From the NCBI GenBank assembly GCA_037903355.1, contig JBAJFE010000060.1:1674001-1738000 (forward strand): 64,000 nt of DNA, written 5' to 3'. Origin of the DNA: Trichuris trichiura (lineage: Eukaryota; Nematoda; Enoplea; Trichinellida; Trichuridae). The translations under genes were made by a program, and so were the position numbers. Positions 24,968-36,100 of this stretch are shown here, one piece after another; the stretch's first letter is position 1; each line of letters opens with the position of its first letter. The notes beneath the pieces are model-generated. The model saw only the letters and a list, made by a program, of their open reading frames with translations. It ran no database searches and was not told the DNA's origin.

Positions 24968-27900
24968 TTATAGCAACTCGACTTGTTCCAACTGATTTGC
25001 ATACAAGTTTTCCCAACTCTGCCTTGAACCACCCGAATCAGCCTCGTCCAATTCTTCATCCTGTCGAGGCGATGAAGCTAATACAAATTCTATTCGTTCT
25101 TCAACTTCTTTGGGCGTCGTCGACTCGGTCATTCCTTCCTTAAATGACGTCATCATTTCGGGGGTAGTCGGTTGGGGCGATTTGGATTCGTCATCGGACG
25201 TAACGTCCATTGGATCAGCGGTTATCTCATCCGTGGAGAGTTGTTCGATTCGAGCCAGCTTATCCCTTAATGAGCAGTTGAGATGTCGATTGCAAAAGAA
25301 CAATTTTCCATATTGTTCGATATAGTCGCTACCGTAACCATTTAGGCGGAGAACGCAATTGCAGAAGGCGCATCGGAAGCAGTCTCTATGGCAAGAAACA
25401 TTCTCAATATTTATCCTTTCCGCTAAGTACACCTCGCGACGACACAAGTGACAATAAAGTTTTGAATATTCTCCCGATATGGAAGTGCTGTCGCCAAAAA
25501 TTTCCATATTGGAATAGGAGGAAGGATGCCTGGTCGGAAGAGGTACGGGAGGCTTTGCGTTACGCATTGCTATCATTCCAATGCTAGCATTGTGCATTTG
25601 CTTCAGTTGGGATACTCCCACCGCTCCGGATGTGTCGGGGCGACGAAGACGCTTTTCCAACTTTTCCATGGACAAATCGAAATTGTGAAATTTGTCCGAC
25701 GACGACGAGTCTTGAAAACCGACAGCCGCTTTTTCCTTCAAGCAGGCAGTTTTCAAGGCAATAATCTTTTTCTCTTTGCTGCTCAACGCCGGTTCTTGTC
25801 GTTTGTACAGCAGACATCCCATGGCGGTCTTTTTCAACTTTTCCTCCATATCTTTCACCTCTTCGGGATTCAGTTTCCTTATTATAATTGGAGGCTTTTT
25901 TGGCGCTTTGGACAAGGACAACTTTCCTCGAAGCAACAAGTCGACTTCGGTTAGTCTTTCCGCTGTCAGTTTTTCAACTTTTTTACAACTTTCCAATGTA
26001 TTGTCGCAAGCATTGTCAACATCGCCGGATTCGACCAATCGTTTTAATCGAAGTCGATGCCTCTCCATAACGGCCGCGTCCGACTCGACCGACTTGTCAT
26101 TTTCGGTTGTTGAAGAGCATTTGACCTTTCGCTCTTTTACTTTGGCTGACGATGGCACTAAGAAGGTTGTTGCCGGCGGTAAAGCTCTACAACTGAGCAC
26201 TGCGAACAAACAGCTAAGATACGAAAAGATGTCGCTGTTGTCGAATGACTGAGGCGGCGGTATTCCCCAAAGAGTTTGCACGGACGACAGGCAGTAGTTC
26301 AAATCGCATTTCCATTCCGCTGTTCTGGCATTGAACAAGCAGGAACCATAATCGGGACGATAACGATGCAACAGAGCCGCTAGAAGAGGACCATGGCGAA
26401 ACGACGCTGTCACATTTTCGACACGCAGCCTATAGGGCGCCAAACAAAATTGCAACCATCTGACCAAAGCTTGATGCGACTCGAAGCTTCGATTCAATGT
26501 GCATTCATTGCGCGCTGGCGCGAAACCATTTTCCCCGGAATTTTCGTCCGTATCGAAAAGGGACTCCACCTTAAAGAGGAAAATTCACAAGCGACTATAG
26601 CGCCATCTGGCGAGAGAGAAAATGCTTAGTATGGTTTGTCTCTCTCTCTCTCTCTCACCTGGGACGGAAGAAGAGTGCATTCGACGCTTGGATATCTGCT
26701 TTTTGGATCGATTGTGTAGCCTTTCAAATTTCGATGCAACGTTTCGGGGGTTGACTGAGCAAGCAGCTTGTAAACGGACTCCCTTTCGGCAAGCACTTCA
26801 AGAATGGACATTTTTGCGAGACCGTAATTTCTGATCATCCACGCGCAGTCGAAGACGCCCAGAAAACCTCGAGCGCAACCGGAACCTGTTGGCCAAAATG
26901 GCTAAAAAACGACGTCAAGAAGTTGTTTTTACGGTTGCTTATTGGCGGGAACTTGTCAAACGCGACGCGAGAACGAAAATAATCGATTAGGCGCATAGAT
27001 TGCTTAAATGGATAACAGCTGCTCTACGTTTGTTAATGCAGCAAGAATCTTTCGGACAAGAAGTTATCAAGGTATGAATTTGCATAAAATGATGATAACT
27101 CAGAGCTTTACAACGGCTGGCCAATTTCCCGTTATTCTGTTGTCATTGTCGACTTTCCTGTTCTGCCGTAACCTAGCCTAATACATAATTAAAGTGTAGC
27201 CAGTGAAGAAGTGAAAAAAAACAACCCACTTTATCCCATAGGTGGCGCCACTATAAGTTTGCGTGGACTTAGGTGAAAAGCATAGGTTTAAAACCTCACC
27301 GCTACGATTTGTATACAACGCCTAGGAAATGTGTACCGTAGAGACGTTAGATATTACAAATGCTTTCTTTTAAAGCAATGTATACCACTTGTATGGTATA
27401 GGCGCTGTAAACATTTGCTGCATACAACAATGTGCAGTAGAGACACTACGTGTGCGCCTGGAGATGCTGGATATCACAGATATCCTATCAAAAAGCAGTT
27501 TATACAATCTGCATACCACAAAGGCACAAGCATGTTCTGTACGCAAGTATGTATGCTACAGATACTGCATGTGTACTTGTAGACCCTGTATACAGCAAAT
27601 ATCATTTGTAATTAATAAATACAGTGTGTATGTCATATATAGACCACATATTCACTGCATGCAAATATATACTGCATGTATATCATAGGAATGGTAGGTA
27701 AGATAAGATATCTGCTGTATAAGCAACTTAAACCGAGTAAATTTCATGGATTCCATGAATATCCCATTCATGCGGTTATATATGTACTGTATATACTGCA
27801 TCTAAGCCGTAGCTACCCTTGTTATAAGCAACGAGTACTGCGTAGAAGAAATATATGACGTAAATATTTTGCGTATACGAGTACATACGGCATACACGCT

Positions 27901-30742
27901 ACCTGTGTACCATAGAAGGAATGGTTTTCATCGGCATTCTGCTTATAGGCAAAATACATTATGTGAATACCTGAAAACTGGGTGTTTTGTAACGGGCTGT
28001 ATTTTCATGGTTGTAAGGTCTTCTACGGCTTTTTCCCGTTTTTTCGAAAACGGGAAAAAGCCGTAGAAGACCCGTCTGTCCGTGTATATATATATATATA
28101 TATATACACGGACAGACTTCTTTAAGAAATAAGGCATACGATAAATAGAGTAAAAAACAAAAAAACAGTAGCTCATTCGCGGTTACTCGGAATACCGCTG
28201 GTCCAGTTTAGTTCGGATAATCAAGGAAGTACTGTATTAATACCGTAAAACCTTGACTATTCGAACTATATTTGCGCGTGGGCAGTTTGAATACAGAAAA
28301 AGTCGGATGATCGATATTTCCCTTGTGTAACATTCATGATCAACATTTACTTTGTGTATTTCAAGCCCACTCCCTTTACGTGAAGCTCACATCAACAGGA
28401 GTTCCGTGTAAAGAAGTAAGAATAGAAAAAAAATTGAAATTTATCCTTAAAGAATCTGTTATCAGCGCCTGTTCGAAAGCGTGCTTGCATTTTGTAGCTG
28501 CTAGGCGGTGACGATTATCGTTTAAATGCAAAAGTCATTTTCAGCCGCCCTCTTTTTGTCTTTTCCAATTACAGAAATGCCTGGTCATTTGAAGAAGCTT
28601 AAGTTTTAAATTGAACTTAAGATTCACAAATTTTTAGACTTCAAGTTATGGCGCTGCTTTGTAGTTCCAGGACTTCGAACGTAACGGAATGCGACGATTC
28701 AAGCGTGGAAGAGCGCAAACCGTTAGTGAAAAACGTGCTACTGGCTTTTTGTCACATTATCCCGCGGTATTCCAACCTTTTAGACTTACGGTAACGTCAA
28801 CAATTGCAGCTTAGCATTATTAGAGAAAAGAAGCAACCTGAAAATCATTTTTTCATTCTGTAAACCTATTGTTCCCCGGCTAAATTCAGATAACAGAGGT
28901 TGACTGCCCGTTGCTCAATGAGTTGGAAGAATCACCGCGCTCTCATGACCATCGGTACTACTTGAGCAATGACAATTAGAAACTATTATCGTTACTACAG
29001 TAAGAAGTCAAATTCCGATTAATGATTAAAAGGTACTTTTTTTAAAAAATGCAAAGTTTGCCTACCTCGTGCAAACTATCACCAACAATGCCTAGTAACA
29101 ACGGGTAGGTACGACGTTGAAGAAAACGGCACGAATTTTCGGCGCTAAAAAGGGATGTAAAATCGAACATTGCAATGTCCGGTTGACCACGATGGTTGGG
29201 AGCGAAGTCTAGACGAGGCAGCGCGTGCTCGCAGGCAAAGTCTGCCGCTTCTCGAGCATAATCCATCAGCGTCGTTTGACAAACATTTTCAGGTGACAGC
29301 AGCATTGATATGTCTTCAAAGTCCTTCAACAAGTCGTTACGCCCGCTTTAGCTCGTCCAATGAAGGCGGGATAGTTGTGCTCACCTTAAGGATGACACCT
29401 TTGTCCAAAAGGCTTTGCTTTTTTGCCGTCATTACGAAATAGTGAGTCTCGTCTTTGTAGTATACAATATTTTCCAAGTCGATTCCGGTTGCTTCGCGCA
29501 TTTCGCGAAAGAATTGTTGCCTGAATATGAAGGACGTTCCGGAGATTTCGGGAACCCTCTCTTCGGCTTCCGTATGGTTGTTTACGAAATTTGCCGTGAT
29601 TGCAATGGCCAATTTGCCGCGAAACTCGACTCTACGAAAACCTGCCCATAAAAGGAAGACAAAAAAAATTAGCAACCCCTTTCAAGCGACCGCGCGCTAT
29701 TCGCCAACCTGGTAAAGTGTTGCGCTTTCCGTCGGCGCTGATGAGCACGCTGAATTCGTAATTTCGGAGGTAATGGTCGGAAGGCGATAAAACGGCAGTC
29801 CATCCTACACCTAAAGTTGGCGTCTCTTATTGCAAGCTCATTTGCATTTGATCTAGTCGAATTAAAGCAAATGCCTTAAATTGGCATTAATTTAAAAATT
29901 ACCAACTCCAAAGTCGTTGACGTGCGGTTCCTGCAATTCTACAAAGGACACAGCCTCGAATACTTCAACTCCAAGAAGCAGAGCGACCTTCAGAAGAATG
30001 CACTGCAGTTGGTGAATGCCTGAAAAAACAGTACGCTTTTTGCTCCGTCAAGCTTGCATATGCAAATTTAAAAAACGAAAAAGTCCATACTTATATGATC
30101 AATGGAGCCGGCGCAGAATTTTGGGTAGAGCATCTTTGCCCCAAGGCTGCGCAAATCCTCGATTACAAAAGGCCATATATGGAGTACATTGTTGCGAGAA
30201 AACTTGCTTCTCTTCTCTACGACCATTACCTTGCAACCAAGCAGAGCGCATTCGATGGCCATACGAAGTCCGCACGGACCGGCGCCGACAACAAGAACCT
30301 AAGAAGAAGAAAGGAACAATTTTATAATGTCATACTGTATTGTGTACTTGAATATATTTGACAGAAAGATGAAAGCATGCGGACGATGTTAGCCGGTGGA
30401 TTACAAAGGGGAAAATGATATGAGGTGGGAAAAAATACTTTTAAGTTTCGGCCGGCATTTTGTTGAGCATATTCGCTCTGACTCATCCGTTTGTCCAACA
30501 AGTCCCACAGGCATTTGGCTTTCCATGAAGCAACGGAATTACGCAGCCTATTGGGAACAGCAGAAATCAGCAATCGAATGAAGCAACGACATCACCCACC
30601 TGTAGTAGAAGTGAAAATGGTCCGAGAGATCAAGATTACAAAGGCAGCACAATTGGGAAAACGACGTCAAGATTCCTCTGAACGTTGACGCCGAAACGAA
30701 GCTTTCAAATACGGTAGAAACGCATGCGTGCAAAGAGTCCAT
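24968..30742 (-). CDS. MICAL: MICAL: flavin monooxygenase, calponin-homology and LIM domain protein
   Basis: MICAL oxidises actin methionines and breaks down filaments. ATG 30740-30742 opens [20 protein letters not shown]. Exons then give [15 protein letters not shown], the FAD-binding [12 protein letters not shown] (near 30280), [58 protein letters not shown] (near 29480) and GIVGDSLHE. After a 2.2-kb intron (26902-29065) the next exon (26659-26901) continues [13 protein letters not shown] and [20 protein letters not shown]. The last exon, from about 26572, carries the CH domain ([17 protein letters not shown]...LLHRYRPD) and one LIM domain ([20 protein letters not shown], then [11 protein letters not shown] and CNRH, all zinc ligands present). 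The stop is at 24968. No C-terminal Rab-binding MICAL-like coiled domain is evident, so the protein is a short MICAL. Confidence 0.92.
27200..27960. repeat. Low-complexity TGTATAC/CTGCATGTA-rich intronic tract
   Basis: Within the large MICAL intron, words such as TGTATAC, ACTGCATGTA, TATACTGCAT and GTATAC recur in loose, decayed form over about 700 bp. It reads like an old minisatellite. Open stretches across it are products of the repeat and are not coding. Confidence 0.45.
28017..28072. repeat. Perfect 26-bp inverted repeat with TTCG loop
   Basis: Arms 28017-28042 and 28047-28072 are exact reverse complements (GGTCTTCTACGG...CCCGTTTT) around a 4-nt TTCG loop. It lies in the 2.2-kb MICAL intron. 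As RNA it would form a very stable stem with a UUCG loop. Confidence 0.95.
28074..28117. repeat. Perfect 44-bp palindrome with (TA)n centre
   Basis: GTCTGTCCGTG then a TA run then CACGGACAGAC, with no spacer, starts one base after the previous palindrome ends. TA-centred palindromes can extrude as cruciforms and are unstable, which could explain the neighbouring duplicated sequence. Confidence 0.95.
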
Positions 30743-33120
30743 GAAAAAGTTGAAATGAACGTTCGGCTGCCTACAAAAGCACGAACAACCATTGAGAAAT
30801 ATTATTAATAAAAAAAATTATACAAACAAATACATTTAGGTGGAAAAAGGATAACGATTGTTGAACATACTTTCTAATGCGCAAGATTTAATAACTTCGA
30901 AATTATAAAAAAAATGGAGTAGCGGACCTTTCTGTTAAGGTTCGTGAAAATTTTGACAAATAATCTTGAATGAAAGCGACAGAATTAAAATAAATACGGT
31001 AATGGAGAATTCAAAAAAGTAATTACAGTAAGACGAACTTGATTTCTATTAAATGAAGAGAAAACGAAAAGCTTCAAAAAAACCGATCCACGCGCTTTAG
31101 AAACCAGACTTTTAGCGTCATATTTTTACTTAGGACTAAAATTAATCCTCGGGGAAAATTTTTAAGTTGGGTACCCGCCTCTGCAGCCGCCGCTGCAAAG
31201 TAGCAGGTATCCATAGACGCGAGTGAAATATCCTTTATCCCATTCGCTCAAAACCTAAGCAAATAATAATGCCTCTACAATTTGTACAAAAACTTTTTAA
31301 AATAAGCAGCGTACGATTTTACGAATGCTTTAAGAAACGTCTTACAGTTTTCCAAAAAGTTTCGAAACCAAGAGAGGCTAAAACGTTTGGAACGATGAAT
31401 AGCTTAGCCAGTTGGCATCTACAATGAACGCGAAGAACGAATTGCTAAGAAACAAGTTGACGGGAAAGCTATAAATCATGGTGAATCACTACGCTGGGAA
31501 GTTAAGCCTACGTCCGCTTTGCAACAACGGCAAAGCGAAAAATGGTACGAAATAGTTAATTGCAGCTTCCTGAATATAGTTTACGTAAAAGCAAAGCACC
31601 GATTGAACCTGGAATGCATTGCAAAATGCTCACTCGCGTTTTAGCCATACTGTAAGCGAGCCCGCGACTTAACGTGCCAGTAGTCGCGATTAAATAATTT
31701 CAAACTTAACAATCATGTAGAATTTTAAAAATGCTGAAGTTTTAGCCAATAGCAGCCGGAGGAGAGCGGAAGAAAGAGAATGAATAAAACGCGCGGAATT
31801 ACCTTTGGAGAAGCGAGATGCGCTGTCGTACAACGTAAAAATTGCATAAAATATCTTCTTTATTGTTCTAATTTGAACAATTAGAAGAAATATACACGCA
31901 TAGCCGTGAAATTAAGTATTGAGCACCACTAAATGGCAGTATGCAAGTCCTACTGTACTGACTGCGTTCAAGGTATGCAAATTCCACTAGTTATCATTCA
32001 GCGAAATTAAGCTTATTAACAACTGCCGTCTGAGCACTACAGCAATGTCAAGTACGCTAATGCGCGTATAGTTATACTATAGTTGGGACGGTTTTCAGGC
32101 AAAAAATTTCGGTTTTGGACAAAGCGATTTTAATCTTTTAGTTAATCGCTGTTTGGATGCTACAAGTTCCTGTAAAAACATTGCTGCGCAACGTTATAAC
32201 TAAAAATACATTACGACGGGCTGAAGTTCTAAACTGAGCACAGGAATGACCCTAGTGACCTCTAGTTGCAAGACAACCTACCTTTCATTAGTTCTACGGT
32301 AGTAACGTTTTCTTTTGTTGATAGCGTGGCTGTTGCGCACTTTGGGTTCGCTTTCTTGACTTCTCTTTCTTGTATGTATTGAATTTTGCTTTTTTGATAT
32401 TAGCGCGTAAGTTTAAATAATACTTTTAGCTTTAAATAATGCTTTTAGGTAGCCAAGCCTTGATGGTTTGTAGCATCGATAAATGTTTGCGTTTTCCGTT
32501 GTTATTCTTAACTAGGACCGCATTTTACTGTTTGGAGTACTTTTGGCGTTTCCCAAAACTTCTTTCTTTTGATCGAATTCCCGTAGAGGACTCATGAATT
32601 AGATGCGTTCCCAGATCCCATTGTAAACGCGTAGGGTTGGTTTGCTGTGTGTTTTCTTCACTAAGTTGAAAGTATTTTAATTTTTTTTCATGCTACATAT
32701 TTTGATAATGAATTGCAAAATTTGGGCTAAATTTTATCTAGTTAGTATTAGTCTGATGTCATGCCTTTCTAGTGTAATTTCCACGCATTACTTATGTTTG
32801 TTCGCTTATTCATCGTATTTTTAAAAAAATATATCAGCGTGATTCACTGTTATGATAAATTGCAAAAGCTTTTTTCTGTTTTCCGCGCGTTGCAGTCAGA
32901 TAATGCCGGTTTTACCTGTAAGCGTTAGTGATCCATCTTTTCATTTCATTTTGGTATAAAATCGTTTAGCTCTTCAACGTAACGGGGTTTTAGAATATTA
33001 TTTCACGTGATTTGCGGTTATTGCTTGACGCATTTTCTTTTTGTGTTAGAATGTGCTGTCAGAATAGCTATAACTTCAACTTTTTTTTAGCTTCTATTAA
33101 TTAACTGAACAATTCAGACG
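30743..33120. other. Spacer between divergent MICAL and HADHB
   Basis: About 2.4 kb, A/T-rich, expected to hold both promoters. I examined a coding-like stretch near 31430-31620, but it has no start, no splice partner and competing frames. Nothing else is seen. The acceptor-like AACAATTCAG lies three bases before the HADHB ATG. Confidence 0.4.
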
Positions 33121-36100
33121 ATGTCTCGAATAGCAGCACTGCCGGCGTTACGATGCCTCAGAAGCTTCAGCTCGTCCGCAGCTGCGCCTAACAGTAAGCA
33201 ACTTTATTATCGTTAATTACTGTACGTCTACTTTCAGCGCCCGTCATTGTCGAAGGAGTTCGTTCTCCATTCTTAGTATCATTCACAAATTACAAGCACA
33301 TGTACACCTATGAACTGCTGAAGCACGCTTTGATGTAAGTAGTTCTGTTTGCCAGTTACTGAACGAATACATTGTCATTTTATCTACAATTCTTGCTGCA
33401 ATGTTTCAGTATTGGTAGGAGAACTTTTAATATTCAAAATTTTTTTCTCCATAATCCCTTAATTTTTAACCCTTTAAACGACGATGGCGGATCGCGCTTT
33501 TTCGCGACTACTGCACTTTTCAATTCACTTTTCGCTAATTTCAGCGGTTTGACGCGACGACTCAACTTGAATCCCGCCAACATTGATTACCTTGTCGCTG
33601 GCACAGTAATCCAAGAAGTGCGTACTACGAACGTGGCGCGCGAGGTAAGGACGGTCATCCTTTTGCTCGAATGCTTAATCTTTTTTCACTTTCTTTCTAA
33701 ACGCTTTTCAGTATTTCGAAAGACAGGATGTCTTTTAACAGGCTTAAATAGTTTCGTACTAGATCTTCAGATTCACGGGTTTGGCCTGTTGGGTGTATCT
33801 GTAAGTAAACTTCAAAATCCCCTACCAACGAATGGATGAGCAAATTGTAAGACAAAATACAAAACAATTTGTATACCGTACGCTTCGGAACTGCTCGTGT
33901 TCCGTCGTCAGCAGTGTTGGTTTACATCCAACAGGCCAAACCCGTGAATCTGAAGATCTACTATGAAACTGTTCAAGCCTGTTAAAAGACATCCTGTCTT
34001 TCGAAACATCAGAAGTGCTCACGGTGCACAAGTCCTTGAAGCAGCTAAGCTGCTAGAACAGACAAATAGCAAGCTTACATCAACACTCGGTAAGCTTACC
34101 TTCCTGATTAAATGTCGTGACGCTGGCCTGCTGCCAAAAAGCTTCCATCTAAAATGGAACCACGCTCACAGTCAACGAACGAGTAATTTATTAAAATCCA
34201 CCGGTTTTTCCCTGTTGAGGTCCACCATCAGGGACCATAGGAAATCAATAGCCCACTTAAGGTATGTTTCTAACAGCTCCTCAACCTTCCTTTCTGACTC
34301 TCTAAGACCGGACCTTCTCGTCCAACTGAGATTCCACATTAAAAATACTAGTTCCCTAATAAAAATAAACCAAACAGCGCCTTCTAGACAGAAAGTTCCA
34401 ATCCCTATACTGTTCCCGCTCCTGGGAGTTCCGTAGTCCAACAATAAGCAAGCGCGTCCATCATCTTCACTCAATAACACAGATAAAACTATCGTTAACC
34501 TCAGCTCCCTTGTTCTAAATGACATTGAGAAAACAGTTTTAGGCAAAGGTTTAAATTTCGTTCCCACTCCTAAGAACCCCCCGATTTTAGATATAATTGC
34601 CTCCACAGAGTACGGTCTCGCGCAAACCGATCCTAAGGTGGCTAAAGAAATTAAAGGTCACATCTCCAGCCTAGTATTGCGCAACAACAACAACAATCGT
34701 CCGACCCCAAACCTAAGCAGTTCAGAACGGGGGATCATTAAAAGTCTAAAATCTAGAACAGACATTGTGATTACGAAGGCTGACAAAGGTAATACGGTTG
34801 TTATACTGGATAGGAACTTCTACACACAAAAGATAAATGAGCTCCTCAGCAACCCCGTTTACCGTCCCATAAAACAAGACCCGACCGATAAGACCCGAAA
34901 ACTTTTGCAAAATATGTTAGACTCCTTCGCCAATGAACCCCAAGACCCAATTATTTCTAAAATAAACCGTAGTCTCTCATACATCAGTAACACTAGGTGC
35001 CCTGAACTTTACGGCCTTCCCAAAATCCACAAACCAGGTGTCCCTCTAAGACCAGTTGTCTCCAGCATTAATAGTGTCACCTCAAGACTTTGTTCATATC
35101 TAAAAACTATAATCCAACCCCTAACCGGTAAACGCGAGTCCAATGTTAAAAATTGTAAAGAATTTTGTTCCACACTAAAAGACATAAAAATGCAGCCCGG
35201 TGACATCATGGTCAGTTACGATGTAAAAGACCTTTTCACAAGCGTTCCCATAAAATATACCATCAACTTGCTTCAAACTCTGTTAGATGCGGACGACACC
35301 ATCTTGCAGAGGACGAAATTAAACCCCACCCACATAGTTAAATTAGTGTCGTTCTGCATGCGCGAGGGCAACTACTTCAGATTCCAGGATAGTTTCTTCT
35401 CACAAAAGGACGGTGCGCCTATGGGCAGTCCACTCTCCCCCATACTTGCGGAGATCTTCATGGAACATCTCGAAGAAAAAGCCTTCAGCACTCTGCAAGA
35501 CTGTGCCCCTCCTATCATTTTCAAAAGATATGTAGACGACATCTTTGCCATCATAAAATCAGGCAGTGAAGAAACTCTCTTGGAACACCTGAATAGTCTC
35601 TTCCCCAACCAGATAACGCTAACCATTGAGAAGGAAAATAATTGTAAACTCCCTTTTCTAGATGTCTTAGTCATTAAACAAGGGAATAAGTTAAAAACAA
35701 CAGTTTATAGGAAACCCACCCACTCGGACCGGCACCTAAACTTTTCTTCTCATCACCCTATTTCAGTTAAAAGAGGTATAGTTAAAGGGATGGTTGACAG
35801 GGCCCTAACGGTTTGTGACCCCGAATATTTAAATACAGAATTAAGACACATTTATAACACACTATGCAGTAACGGATACCCCAGTAAATTCATCAATTCC
35901 ATTATTAAACAGTGCCAACAAAATAAACCTTCATCACCGTCCCCGCCTGATAACCAACAACGCCCGGTGCTGCTCCTTCCCTACTACAGTGGTTTAAGTG
36001 AACGGATCAGGAGACTGGGGCGCTCCTTAAATTTCAACGTGAGATTTAAAAGTTCATGTAATCTTCGTTCGATTGTGAGAAATGACAAGATCAAGGTTCC

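Noticed and set aside
27331..27860. Several open frames rich in Tyr/Cys/His
   Set aside because: They arise from the decayed TGTATAC-type repeat and lie inside a MICAL intron.
31430..31640. Hydrophilic coding-like stretch
   Set aside because: Two frames compete, with no start, splice partner or family similarity.
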